Positions 12,278 to 23,964 of a stretch of DNA of 64,000 bases are shown piece by piece. The notes below the pieces were generated by a model that did not search any database, was not told the DNA's origin, and saw nothing but the letters and a program-made list of their open reading frames with translations. The translations under genes were made by a program, and so were the position numbers. Source of the DNA: Ampelocalamus luodianensis (taxonomy: Eukaryota > Streptophyta > Magnoliopsida > Poales > Poaceae); NCBI GenBank assembly GCA_036346255.1, contig CM070618.1:77510428-77574427 (forward strand). The letters are read 5' to 3'. Position 1 is the stretch's first letter, and each line of letters begins with the position of its first letter.

Positions 12278-12745
12278 TGTTAGGTTGATCTTGGCTAACG
12301 GAACCCCGAGATTCCAGGGAGACCTCGTCTCCCCTCGGGCCCTGATCGGAGGCGCGGCCAACTGCCTTTTGGTTCGGGTCTCGGTCACCTAGCGCCATAA
12401 GAATTGAGGGGGCTCGGCAGGCCATAGGACGGCGTTGTTCTTGGCTACCAAAACCCCGTACACACCCGATCTCTCACGAGCGCTAAGGTGGACGAAGACC
12501 GGAGCCCCGTCGTGACCGTAACTTCGCCGCCCTCGTCCACGAAGACCTCTACGACCGCCGACTAGAACTGCTACCCCATCCCGGCTCTACTCCGACACAT
12601 CTACACCGACTCATCACCTCTCTCATGGCATCCTCAAGTTCGGGTAAGTATTAACGATTCCGCATCTAAGATTTACTTTAGGTGTTCATGTTTTGAGTTA
12701 GGGTTTACATCTTAAGATCATGTTTAGCTTTAGATTATGCCTACA
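12278..12745 (+). repeat. 3' LTR of the copia element
   Basis: 468 bp, starting TGTTAGGTTGATC and ending CTACA. It is about 94% identical to the 5' LTR by hand count. Confidence 0.95.
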
Positions 12746-13300
12746 AGTTCTAGCAAAATATAGTACACGATTGCGACAGGGAGTGATATGAACATCCCAA
12801 GGATAACCCTGTTTGAATGAATCAAGATTCAGTATGGTTGCATATATACTTGCATTTGGAGCAAACCAGATATGAACCAGTTGATGAAGTTTGGGGCAAG
12901 AAACGAAGGCTGTGCTCATGATGTCTGCGTGGAACTTGTACTCTTCTGCGTACACAAATGACGTGACAGAAAGGAAGGCAGAGCTGCCTGCACGCAGGTT
13001 GAAAATAAATGAATCAGAAACTTGAACACCGTAGAGAGGCGCGAACGGAGCCAACCGGGTCTGCTGCGCTATGAACGTCGCTGCATTATTCGATCAGAAG
13101 AACGCTCATATCATGAAGCATGCAGTTGATTCATTTTGTAATTCTAGTCTCGTCTTATCGGTGAATGAAGTGGCTCTAATTAGTGAAACCAACGCAAATG
13201 AAGTACGTAAAAACCTGAAGAAAACATGCTTAGCCCAATCGCTGTGGTGTAGATCAGAAACAGCGAGTCGTCAAGTACTTTCGGTATCTCTATTCCAAAC
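12746..13300 (-). pseudogene. PIN5-like auxin transporter pseudogene, 3' part only
   Basis: On the minus strand this matches exons 2 to 5 of the intact gene at 26945-29151. The exon 2 equivalent is 13300-13215 (86 nt, same size, reading FGIEIPKVLDDSLFLIYTTAIGLSMFSSG). The exon 3 equivalent starts near 13082 with TFIAQQTR, then loses most of its length and most of the next intron. The exon 4 equivalent reads SFVYAEEYKFHADIMST but has a net +2 frameshift, and its donor is changed from GGGT to CCTT. The last exon (12808-12746) reads GVILGMFISLPVAIVYYILLE, and the copia element cuts it immediately before the stop. Exon 1, with the N-terminal half of the carrier, is not found to the right. It cannot make a transporter. 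Confidence 0.88.
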
Positions 13301-14034
13301 CTGTAATCACGTACGCAAGATTACTAGTCAGGCGCCATGCACTTAGACAGCCAAAAGCAATTTTCAGACGACATCAAGAAGCAAACAACGTTGAGCATGA
13401 AGGCGTGCACGTAAAGATCGATCGAGACGTGAATTTAAGGCTACGACGCACTAGAAGGCAATGACAGACCAGAGCAGGCCAAGAGAACTCGCGTAAGTAG
13501 GGTGCAAGTGGGACGGGTCTGTCCGCTAAACCACCGGCCCGACCCGCAGAAGTAGCCCACTTAAACTCCCGCAAAAAGCACTTATGATAGCAGATTCTAG
13601 CAGGCCGGCCCGCGTACCCCGCCAGGCCCGCGTACCAGCTGAACCAACAAATCGCCCGGAACCCCCCACACTCGCTGAACGAACGATTCGCCCCCACACT
13701 CGTATGTCTCTCTGAACCCTAGTCGCCTCCGCCGTCGCCCCCATCCTCTAGTGTTATGCCTCTCGGCCTGACGAGTCTTCCCTTCGCTTCCCTTCGCATC
13801 GCTTTGAGCACGACGAGTCTTCAAGATCGATCCACCCCTCCCTCGAGAGTCCAGGATCACTTCTCTTATCTCCACTTGCTTCTCTGTTGTAAGATCCGTT
13901 CGATCCAATTGAGACCCCTTTAGATGCATCCGCATCTCCTCTTCTTTAGGGATTTCCTTCCTCATCAATTCTTCTTCGTCTTGGTTTATCTGTTCCATTT
14001 CTTGCAGCTCGTTGGTTGTTGGCACAAAGCAGTA
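13301..14034. other. Leader-like, CT-rich DNA before the V-ATPase fragment
   Basis: No coding unit is recognised. From about 13690 the sequence is CT-rich with a 'gaaccctagtcgcctccgcc' type leader, as in grass 5' untranslated regions, ending at the V-ATPase-like ATG. An intron-like TTGCAG precedes it at about 14002-14007. The piece may have been captured with the coding fragment. Confidence 0.4.
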
Positions 14035-14097
14035 ATGGCGGGGAGGGCCAACATCCCGACGAACAAATTCGCGCTCATCGCCATCATTGCTGACGAG
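14035..14097 (+). pseudogene. N-terminal fragment of V-type H+-ATPase subunit F
   Basis: Translation from the ATG gives MAGRANIPTNKFALIAIIAD and then Glu. This closely follows the start of plant vacuolar ATPase subunit F (MAGR-x-IPT-x(2)-ALIA-x-IADED), a small stalk subunit of the proton pump. After ADE the similarity stops abruptly and no further part of this roughly 130-residue protein is visible. The plausible leader upstream suggests a copied or captured 5' end rather than a random match. It is not functional. Confidence 0.7.
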
Positions 14098-14489
14098 ATG
14101 ATCTTATCCTCCTTTTTATGTGATGTATCGGAGCTGTTCACTACCATCTTTTTTCCCCTCTTCGGTTCAACTGCAAGGGGTAGAGAATTTGGATCCTCAT
14201 GTTTGAAGTTTGAGACTCATGCTGAAATGCAACTACACTTCAGTTTTACGATGTCACATGTTGTTTCATTGCCCTCAATCATCTCTTGCACTTGTGCAAT
14301 GTTCAACACAGACAATGCTTATTCTGTACACAATATGCACATGGAATAATTGCAAAACACACTTTGTAGTATTCTATTGTTAGTTTAATTGAATCCTGAA
14401 AGCATCTTTTTAACTATATCTTCTATTTCTTGATACTCTACACTATTGTCTTGTTAATATGCTTATCGTTGTTCTTTTCTTATATGCAG

Positions 14490-14517
14490 GTACCTTGTCC
14501 CTGCTGACCTAACGATT
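14490..14517 (+). pseudogene. Short ATG8-like exon fragment
   Basis: After a pyrimidine tract and TATATGCAG acceptor, the frame reads YLVPADLTI. This is nearly the ATG8 autophagy-protein signature YLVPADLTVGQF. It then diverges and reaches a stop within about five codons. The match is only nine residues, but it is distinctive and sits at an acceptor in a phase plausible for an ATG8 intron. With the V-ATPase scrap it points to a mosaic of gene pieces. Confidence 0.45.
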
Positions 14518-15076
14518 GCTCTTGGATTCTAAAGTTGTTGATAAGCAACTGACTTACCATCTGCAAGCTGTCTATGGAGGCTCAAGAGGGAGGGCTAGGA
14601 GCTGGCCAAGAAGGACATGATCGAGGTCATGTGCCGCCGCAAGCTGCACAAGGAGGACATGTTCATGAATAAGTGGGAGCTTCTTCGAGCAGCTTGTCGG
14701 TGGCGAAATGGAAAGCCCCTATGACGAAGTGGCAAAAGCCCCCGACGGTGAAGCGGTTAAGTTCACCAGTAGTGACAATGGTGAGGTCTTCAGGGATAAG
14801 GATCATGATGTCTCCAAGGCTATTGTCCCCATCTGCTTCACGGGCGAGGTCCACATCTGTGCCACGGGCAAGGTCCCTATCTACGTTGTCTCCGACTCTT
14901 GAGGAAACAAGAAGTGGTCTTGGGCATGGTAAGTTTTCCAATCTACTACTAATAGTTTGTCATATAAGTTTAGAAAAATAAATGTCAAAAATTATAATTA
15001 ATCACAAGTTTATATATTCATATTGTCCCATTAGCATTATACTTGATCTTGTCGTAATACATGCTTTCATACTAAT
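14518..15076. other. Unassigned mosaic DNA with short open frames
   Basis: A + frame at 14708-14902 encodes MESPYDEVAKAPDGEAVKF and 45 more residues, ending at TGA. Just before it, another frame reads ELAKKDMIEVMCRRKLHKED. Both look more protein-like than chance, but I do not recognise them. From 14940 to 15076 the sequence is AT-rich. They may be further captured exons, as for the two fragments to the left. Confidence 0.3.
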
Positions 15077-15750
15077 TGTTGACGATCAAGATGTCGATTT
15101 TACGAAAATAAAAGGAGAAAGTGACGTGGAAAATCTAAGGAAATAATGGGACTGCTCTTTATTAATATGAACTGGGTTTTACAAGATATGCTCTAAGAAC
15201 ACTGCTTGTTCCCTTACAATCTCAGACCTATCACACGAATCTATGGCTTGTGCTTTAGTCTGATGGTTCTGTCTCTTTTCTTCCTTCTCCCCTTGATCCG
15301 TCCAGGTTCCATCTTTAAACAGCCCTCGAAGAAGCGCGATTACTCCGGAGAAGGCGTCGATGCGGCGTTAAATGCAGTCGGAGTTAAGTGACGGTTGATA
15401 CGGAATCAACCGTTCGGTGGTTACATGTCTATGAAACATATAACCGCATGGAGGTTGTTCGCTGGTGTGTCTGGATAAGATACGTCGTATGACATGGAAT
15501 ATACACGTGCTCCATTCATCATACGGTAGAGAATATACCTGAAATCTATTCCAAGTATCAGTTCATACTTTTTACGAGCAGTTCTCCTGATCGGGAGCTT
15601 GGCTTAGGCCTTCGTCCGACCAGGGTACCCATTATGTAACCTCTGGAATCTCTACGACCAGTGAGGTCGTGCACCTCAGGAGTTACGACCACGAAGACGT
15701 ATGGTCTTTTATATATTAAAAATAATATATAGATGTTTTAATCCTCGTCA
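15077..15750 (-). repeat. 3' LTR of the gypsy element
   Basis: 674 bp. In element orientation it starts TGACGAGGATTAAAAC at 15750 and ends GATCGTCAACA at 15077. On its internal side it abuts a polypurine tract (AGTTCGGGGGCTAGC, 15765-15751). The flanking bases beyond 15077 are CTAAT, which cannot be paired because the other end is lost. Confidence 0.75.
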
Positions 15751-16077
15751 GCTAGCCCCCGAACTTTAAATGAATAGGTCGTGTGAACACTTTTCTTCCG
15801 ATGAAGTCGTATCGGGCAGACGCTCATTTAAATGCAAGGGCATTTGAAGCGGTTTGTATTCACTTTAAAGTTGAGAACTTTGCCTTGGGAATTGAAAAAT
15901 TTTGCGTCCGTTGGACTTCTTTGGGTAACTCCTTATTACAGTTAGAAATTCTGAAGCTTATAAAGCCCCTTTGTAGACTTAGGGTTTTTTCACTTCCTCC
16001 TTTCCTTCTTCATCTCCCGAGTAAAAAACTGCCTCCGGCCTCGTTTGCTTTCTTCACCCAAAAAGGCAATCTGATCA

Positions 16078-18400
16078 TGTCGGACCAAATCACCAACTGG
16101 TCGGTTTCCGATTTGAGTGAGAAGAAATTAGAGAACTTGGAGAAGATCGGGATGCTTCCTAACAGGGATCTGATTTCTTGGAGATCCGCAGTTGGGGAAC
16201 ATTCCCCGAGTAGTGAAGATGGAGAAATTCATGTTTTTCTTGCATATATCGAATGCGGATTTAGGCTACCAATTCACTCCTTTCTTCCTAAAGTTCTGCA
16301 ATTTTATGGAGTTGAATTGGTGAATCTTGCTCCCAATGCTATCGCCAATCTTAACATCTTTATTTACCTCTGCGAAGCGTACCTGGGGATCCCAGCAGAT
16401 CTGGATCTATTCAGGTACTACTACAGGATGACAAAGTCTGGGAAGACGATTGGGACGCCTGGAGAGTGCACCTTGCGTCTCCATGACGGAAAAGCCGATG
16501 AGTACATTTTTATGTGCTCGAAATCTTCGCGGTCGTCGTGGAAGAAGAGCTGGTTCTATATGAAGATCACGAAGAAAGATAACCTTTATTATTCTGGTAA
16601 GAAGGCGGTCGAGAATCCGAGATGGCGCTCCTCTATAGAAAAAGAGGGAAAGATAAAGAAATGGGCTGAAGCAATCAAGCTTCTTAGCGTCAAAGGTTTA
16701 ACATCTTGGCACGTAGTAAAGGATTTTTTCCACGCGCCGGGTTAGTCCTTTGAAGGCCCGAGCACACAAGATGCTCTGGTACATTGGTCGTGATGATACG
16801 ACCAAAGATGCCAAAGAGGGTAAGCCATGAATGATTCCGACTAGTTTACCTATCTTAGTTGATTATTTATGTATCCTTAAATCTTTTATTTCACCTTTAC
16901 AGCTCTATCTTCTGATGAGATTAAAAGCCGGATCAAAATGATCTGCGCCGGAGAGCCTGGCGACAAGGCTAGTTTCCCCCGAATCTTAGCGGTTGTTTCC
17001 GCTGAAGAGATGATTGAAAGACTTAAGGTAAGAACATCAACCGCTGTTAGTTGTTGTACATATTATTTCTGATCGGTATACCATAAATCCTCTTTGATGT
17101 GTAGTCGGTTGGGTTGAGAATCAACGAGGCCACTGAAAGATGTGAGTCAATTGATGATCCGACCACCCCTTCGACTACACAGGATGTCAACCTTTCAGAG
17201 GTAGGAGACCGAATATAAATAATATTTTTAGACAAATGATGTTCATCGCCTAACTATTTTTGATGATGAATTTAGGCGGTTGTCATATCTTCCAACAAGG
17301 TCACTGAGGACCCACCAGTGCCTACCGAGGCTACTGTTTTGGAGATCGACGAATCTACATCTACTGATCCGGCGATCAGGGACCTCGACCCAATGGTCGC
17401 GGATATCGCTTCTGATTTCCGATCAGTGGATGTGCAAGATCTAGTCAACCCTACCGGTTTAGAACCGGTGAAATCGGTTGAGAAGAAGAGGAAGGTCAGT
17501 GCAACGAACTTTTCTTCGATGCGTTACAAGGGTAAATTCAGAAAAACGACCAGGTATATATATTAAATGAAAAAGTCGTATATATACATACCTTGGACTT
17601 TTCTTACCTTCTCTCTCCCCTTTTTTTAGATCTTCTGGTGTTCCAGTCGTGTCCGACCAGAGCACCCCTCATGAAAAGTTTCCTGAGGGAGAGGTGGTCG
17701 TGGAGGTTCCTGATCAGAATACTCCTAAAGCTAAAACTGCCGAGGATGAAGTAGTAAAAGAAGCCCCCGAGCAGGTTTCAGCATCTGCTCAGGATCCTCT
17801 AATAATCCTTACTCCTTCTCCGGAGGTAGTCATCTCCAGATATCCTCAACAGGTTCCACCTCCTTCTGGAAATGCTTCTCAGGTTAACAAATTCCGCTTT
17901 TCTCCCCGATTTATCGAGGATAAGGAACTTGATGAAGCATGGGGAAAGATATCGGACCATCAAGCTGAGATTGGTCCAGATACAATCTTTTCCGAATATA
18001 ATGATATGGCAATTCGGGTAAGCTTATCAAAGAAAGGGATTTTTGTTTTTGTAGCACATGGTCGAAAAATATGCTGTGGTCGGAGGACTAACCCAGCAAA
18101 TAAGATCTTTGGAGCAAAAACACTCCGATCTGAGAAGTAAGAACATTTCTCTTTTAGTTTGACTTCCTAAATTTTATCATCTTGTTTATCTCTTATAACT
18201 TAACCTTCTCTTCCTATCATATTTGATAAATTTAGAGAAAATTAAAGAAGAGATCGCGGCCAAAGAGGCCATAATAATAAAACTGAAGGAAGAAAATCAG
18301 GGTAAAGACCGGTCGATCGAGCATGTGATGACCAGACAAAAGGAGGTTTTCGACTCTTGTGAGAAGAAAATCAAAGGTAACTGGTCGTAGACTTAACCAG
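16078..18400 (+). pseudogene. Antisense ORF of the Tat gypsy element, putative plant transposon protein domain
   Basis: This runs opposite to pol. The first exon (16078-16743) encodes MSDQITNWSVSDLSEKKLEN and onward, with blocks resembling the plant gypsy-type transposon protein family (HVFLAYIECGFRLPIHSFLPKVL; LFRYYYRM; WKKSWFYMK). A stop follows HAPG, and a frame change recovers SPLKARAHKMLWYIGRDD. Later coding pieces look like exons with GT/AG borders: 16902-17028 (...EEMIERLK), 17104-17201, 17276-17494 and from 17630 (SSGVPVVSDQ...). The function of this ORF is unknown in the family. The frameshift near 16740 suggests it is broken here. Confidence 0.75.
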
Positions 18401-19439
18401 TATTCCATAACTCATATATCAATGACCAGACAAAATGAAGATCCTGCTTTGTCTTATCAATGTTGTTAAATACTCATATATCTCCTAGCTCCCGACTGCT
18501 TATATTAGTAGATGAACATTACTAAAAGAAAGCAGTAGACCAAGAAATTGAGTAATAACAATAACCATGGTAGGAGTGCTGATAATGTGTATGACAACGA
18601 TCCAGTGAATACTAGGAAATCATGTGGTCAGAACCAACTGACGATTTCGACTAGTCTAGATCTTGTCCATTATCGAAGTACTATGAAATACCACTTGTAG
18701 TCGGAAGATATAACAAAGACCGGATTTGCTGATAAGAAGATATGAATGAAGGATGTATGCAAAAAATGAAATAAATAGATAAGTACCTTTGTTTAGAAAA
18801 TATTCGGATCTGGTCGTATCGAATCTCAAGAATTGAAGATTTGTAAATTATCTCGCGAAACGTGCTCATGCTCAAATCCGACTGGCAGTGAGGATCGTAG
18901 GAAAAAGGACCGTCACTAGGAAGCTCCTTCCAGTGGGCAGGACCACATGCAGAGATGAGAGACTTCGACCAGGAGGCTTTCCGTGTCCTGACCAGTAGCC
19001 AAACTTGAGTAGAACAGAATGTTGAAATAAAATAACAGTCTTCAAATTCAAGAAAGAACGAAAACCAAGTAAATTGTCTGGATTGGAACTCCTTATACTC
19101 GTATATTTCTTTAAGAAAAGAATATTTGGTCGTGTGTGCGCATCATTGAAGCAATGATCACGACTAAAACCAGTGTGGTCGGTGACATTTAAGTCAGCAA
19201 CCATGAGTAGTTGAGATCCCTTTTAAAAGGAATATCGGAGAGAATAGGTGTCTTCTCCGACCAACCAGCAACAAGAATGGCATATGACCAGATGCAACGA
19301 ATAATAAGTATAAAAAACCATACTTATCGTTTTGAAAAAAGAAATGCATCTTTATTGAAAAATGACTGGAAATGAAATTAAACATAGAACTTACGCAATT
19401 GATCAATATTCCCAGAGTTAGACAAAACTTGCCCATCTG

Positions 19440-22400
19440 TCATAGCTAATCGCATCGATCACGGTGGGTAACCCGATCACGGTGTATGGACCTTCCACTT
19501 AGGTGAAAGTTTGTTACGACCTGCTTGGTTCTGAATTTTTCTAAGAACCAAATCACCTACTGCTAGGCTGCGAGGTTGCACATTACAACTGTGGTACCGA
19601 CGCATGGCTTGCTGGTAGATTGCTGATCGTAGCAAAGTTTGATTTCGTCGTTCTTCAAGGAAATTGATGTCGTCAACTCGTCATTCACATTGATTACTTT
19701 GGAAAAGCAATCGGTTCGAAAGAACCAATTTTAAGTTCTAGAGGAAGCATGGCTTGACTCGTAAACCATAAAGAATGGTGTTTCACCAGTCGCACGACTA
19801 GTTGTGGTACGAACGGCCCATAATACAGAAGGAAGTTCTTGAACCCAAGCCCCTAACCGTTGAAGTAACTGATCGAACACTCGTCGTTTGATTCCTTGCA
19901 TTATGATACCATTGGCTCGCTCAACTGCTCCATTGCTCTGTGGATGAGCAACAGAAGCGAAATGTATCTTGATACCTAGGTCTTCATAGAATTTCTGAAA
20001 ATTGCTGCTCGAGAACTGGGCACCGTTATCGGTGATTATACGACTAGGTACACCAAACCGTGTAATCACACTTTTTGTTAGGAACCTCTTGGCGGCTTCG
20101 GTTGTAATTTTACAACCGGCTCGGCCGATCCATTTAGTGAGCGTGTCAATCATGACGAAAAGGAACTCAAAGCCCCAGTGCTCTTGGGAAAGGTCCCAGA
20201 ATGTCTAGTCCCCAGGTTGCAAAAGGCCAAGAAAGAGGAATTGTTTGCAAAGCTTGAGGCGGTGATATACTTGTCGGCTATGAACCGACATTGTACGCGC
20301 CGTCACGACATCTTTTGCATCATGAAGGGCGGTTGGCGAGAGTATCCTTGCCTAAAGGCTTTACCAACCAAAGTTACAGAGGAATGATGAGCTCCTGAGA
20401 CTCCTCCATGAATTTCGGCTAGCAATTTAATGCCATCCGAGCGAGATATGCATCTCATCAACACTCCGTGAGATCCTCGTTTGTACAAAGTACATTCAAT
20501 TAGAGTGTATGATTTGGCTTTTTGTGCTATACGATCAGCCTTTACATCATCTTCCGGAATTAAGTCATGCTGAAGATAATTGTAGATCGATGTCATCCAA
20601 TCTCTACCGTGATCGTGATGGCGCCAACCATCATCGACCTGTGGAGCATCCATGTTTGCAGAATCAAGGTGTGCAACCTCCTTGCGAATATCTATGTTCT
20701 CAGAAGGCTCGACTACCGAGGGTGAATCGAGTTTCTCGAGAAAAACTCCAGGCGGGACGGATGTCCCTGTGGAAGCCATCCGGGCCAACTGGTCTGCCAG
20801 AAAGTTTTCCTTTCTAGGAATGTGTTGGATCTGAAAACCGAAGAAATGCTTTTCGAGTTTTCGTACTTCCGTCAGATATGATGACATCTTGGTACTAGAG
20901 CATTGATACTCTTTCCCTACTTGATTCGCTACTAATTGAGAATCGCCTTTCACTAGCAATCTGCGAATCCCGAGCGAACAGTGCTCGAAGTCCTACCGAT
21001 AAACCTTCGATTCGCGCATTGTTAGTAGCAGGAAAGTTTAACTGAATAGCGTACTTTATTTGTTCGCCAGTAGGGGAAATCAAGACGACCCCAGCCCCCG
21101 AGCCGTGCAACATCAAGGAACCGTCGAAGTACATTGTCCACTCATCGTGGTGCTCGTACTCGGGCCCTTGGGTGGATTCAGGGTTTGTCCATTCGGCAAT
21201 GAATTCTGCTATTGCCTGGGACTTGATTGCTGTTCATGGGACAAAATGGAGATCGAACGCCCCAAGCTCAACCGCCTATTTTGCTATTCGTCTTGACAAC
21301 TCCCTATTTCCTAGGACTTGACCAAGGGGATATCCCGTAGGTACAACCACTTTGTGGGCCTGAAAATAATGCCTTAATTTCCTTGAAGCCATAAGGAGAC
21401 TATAGAGCAACTTTTGTACCTGCGGATACCTTTCTTTTGGTCTATGCAAGACTTCGCTTACGTAATATATTGGTCGTTGAACATGGTCTCGTTCTACTAC
21501 CAGTACACCACTAACCGTTTGTAGCGTTGCAGCCACGTAAATTAGCAATGTTTCTTCCAATATCGGAGATACTAAGATTGGGGGACTCGTAAGGTACCGT
21601 TTTAATTCTTTGAAGGCGCTGCCTGCCTCTTTAATCCATTCAAAACTTTCATATTTCCGGAGAAGCTTGAAGAAAGGTAATCCTTTTTCGCCTAACCGTG
21701 CTATGAAACGACTTAACGCTGTCATACAACCAGTTAGTTTCTGAACTTCCTTCTTTGTGGTCGGATCGCGCATCTGATCGATGGCGGTGATTTTCGTTGG
21801 ATTTGCTTCGATGCCTCTAGCCGAAACTAGGAACCCAAGAAGCTTTCCCGATGAAACCCCAAACACACATTTCTCTGGATTCAACTTAAGGTTATGACGT
21901 CTTAAGTTATTGAAAGTCTCCTGCAGATCTAGAATATGATCGCCAGCGTTGATGCTCTTTACGACCAGATCATCAACGTAGGCTTCAAGATTCCGACCTA
22001 TTTGAGGGCTAAAGGTCTTTTGCATCAACCTTTGGAATGTTGCACCAGCATTTTTGAGACCAAATGATATTTTTACATAACAGTAAGTACCATATGGAGT
22101 GATGAAGGAAGTTTTCTCTTCATCTTCTTTACTCATATTGATCTGGTGGTACCCTGAGTAAGCATGTAAAAAACTTAACAACTCACACCCGGAAGTAGAG
22201 TTTACAAGTTGATCGATGCGAGGAAGGGGAAAGTCATCCTTCGGACAAGCTTTATTAAGATCTGTAAAGTCAATACACATTCGTCATTTCCCATTGGCCT
22301 TTCTAACCATTACGAGTTGGCGAGCCACTCGGGTGGTCGACCTCACGAATGAACCCGGCTTTGAGAAGTTTGTCAATCTGCATGCGGATTGCTACTTTCC

Positions 22401-23510
22401 GATCAGTGCGAAACGCGTAACCACCTTGACCGGTTTTTGTTAGGTCAGAGCTAGCCTATGCTCGATCACCTCCACGGGACTCGGGCATATCGGACGCTGC
22501 GACGAATACGTCTGGTTAGCTCGGAGGAAGGAGACGGCGACTCTTCCTATTTAAGGTCGAGTCTGCCGCGACCGATATCTTGGCACCCTCTGGAGAAGCA
22601 CTTTCGTCGAGTTGTACCTCTTTTATCTGGTCGGAAGGTTTCGGTGTCATCTTCGGCCTTGAATGTTTGACCTGCATGTTAACGGTGTTAGTTCCCCTGG
22701 TCGGGAGTTCATCGACCAGTTCGAAGCATTTCCAATCGCATGCGTAGGCTATCTTCTGATCGCCTCGGACCGTGATTACACCCTTTGGTCCCGACATTTT
22801 CAAACTCTGATAACCGTAGTGCGTGGCTATCAGGAACTTTGTTAAAGCTGGACGACCAAGAATTGCATTGTATGCAGTCTCGAAGTTCACCACATCAAAT
22901 GAAATTTTTACGTCAGGAAGTTGTCGGGCTTTCGAGCGTAACGGTGAGGACAAGTGCCCTATTGGCTTAGCGGTAGACCCAGGAACTATGCCATGAAAAG
23001 TATATTTCACCGGTTTTACCTTGGATTTGGGAATCTGCATGTCTTCCAAAGCACTTGCAAATAAAATATTTAAAGAACTATCCCCATCTATCAAGACCCG
23101 ATTAATCTTACAGTTATTAATAGTAGGCTCAACGACAATTGGAAACCTACCTGGTCGAATTGAAGGAATGGGACAGTCTTCTTTGCCGAAGGAGATTATC
23201 GTTTCCGACCACCTTGAAGGTTTAACGGCGATCGAAGGTTCGGTAAGGTTGACCTCTCGCTCCATGGCTTTCAGGTGCCGTCTGGACTCGTACGAAGAAG
23301 ATCCACCGAAAATCACATCGACGGTGTGCTGAGGTTCTTGGTACTCCATCTCTTCGTCACCATCTTTGTCCTTCTTGGAGCTTGTTCCCCGAGCCCTTGA
23401 ATTGACGGAAGTGGTCCTTTACCTGCATAATAATCTTCCAGCTTCTTTTGCCAAGCGTGACAATTGCGCAGGTCGTGTCCTGGTTGCTGGTGAAGATGAC
23501 ACCATTTTTA
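19440..23510 (-). pseudogene. Gypsy gag (3' end) and pol, broken
   Basis: Minus strand, 5' to 3': gag knuckle of CX2HX4HX4C form (CHLHQQPGHDLRNC, near 23504-23460); protease region 23349-22516 with VLIDGDSSLNILF, an Asp where a second Gly is usual in DGGSS; RT 22280-21276 with DFTDLNKACPKDDFPLPRID and YVDDLVVKS; RNase H 21134-20760 split by a frameshift near 20960 (MYFDGSLMLHGSGAG..., then LLVKGDSQLVANQV); integrase zinc-finger region near 20400; integrase core 20153-19731 with IITDNGAQFSS and HPQSNGAVERAN. At least the RNase H and integrase joints need frame changes. Confidence 0.9.
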
Positions 23511-23755
23511 ATTTTCTTGTAATCATTGGTCGGAGCCTTAGCCTTGCCATGACCAGTATAATCTTTTCTTCCTTTGGTAAATTTTTCAGGAACAATAAGA
23601 ACCTCTTTGTCGTTGGCTCTGCTATGCTTCTTTTTCTTGAGAGTCTTTTTTTGTTTCTTTTCCGTCCTATCTAAGCCAGGTTGGGGAATTTTATCTTTTC
23701 GATCAACGGCTTCGTTCCATTGACCAGTTAAATTTGTTGAAAAAATATTAAATTC

Positions 23756-23964
23756 TGGAGCATTAGATCAAGGTCTTGTGGATCTTCTATCATCCAATCC
23801 CTACTATTCGAGTGGTATGCATAGTTTTTTAAGCACTTGCATAGCACACCCGTCTGTTTTATCATGGGAAGTTATGTAACGAGGCCCAATTTATTGAAGG
23901 GATTTGTCAATGGGATTCTGAAACGTTCATGCTCATGTATGAATACGGTAAAAATGATGTGCTT
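23756..23964. other. Spacer between gypsy truncation point and the Mutator-like element
   Basis: No coding signal. It joins to the sequence after 26039 once the Mutator-like element and one target copy are removed, so it is probably host DNA that once flanked the PIN5 gene. Confidence 0.4.

Larger units (their letters stand above)
6403..12745 (+). mobile_element. Ty1/copia LTR retrotransposon, full length, inactive
   Basis: This is a complete insertion with two 468-bp LTRs starting TGTT and ending CTACA, a primer-binding site complementary to initiator tRNA-Met, and gag-protease-integrase-RT-RNase H in copia order. A polypurine tract precedes the 3' LTR. Flanking bases are AGTTT (6398-6402) and AGTTC (12746-12750), a target duplication with one change. 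By hand count the LTRs differ at about 28 of 468 positions (about 94% identity), mostly transitions, so the insertion is not recent. Coding defects show it cannot move on its own. It interrupts the last exon of a PIN5-like pseudogene. Confidence 0.95.
15077..23755 (-). mobile_element. Ty3/gypsy element, Tat lineage, truncated at its 5' end
   Basis: On the minus strand the order is gag zinc knuckle, protease, reverse transcriptase, RNase H, integrase, a spacer, an ORF in the opposite direction, a polypurine tract and a 3' LTR. An antisense ORF between pol and the 3' LTR is characteristic of Tat-group elements such as RIRE2 and Grande. No partner LTR is visible beyond about 23755, so the 5' LTR and most of gag are missing. 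The right boundary is approximate. Frameshifts in RNase H and integrase show it is dead. Confidence 0.88.

Noticed and set aside
12698..13054. 118-residue minus-strand frame as a small host protein
   Set aside because: It mixes frames of PIN exons 3 to 5 with intron and LTR sequence; it is a pseudogene read-through.
15783..16745. Possible host gene encoding a 320-residue protein
   Set aside because: The protein matches the gypsy-associated plant transposon family and lies antisense between pol and the 3' LTR of a Tat element, so it is element-encoded.
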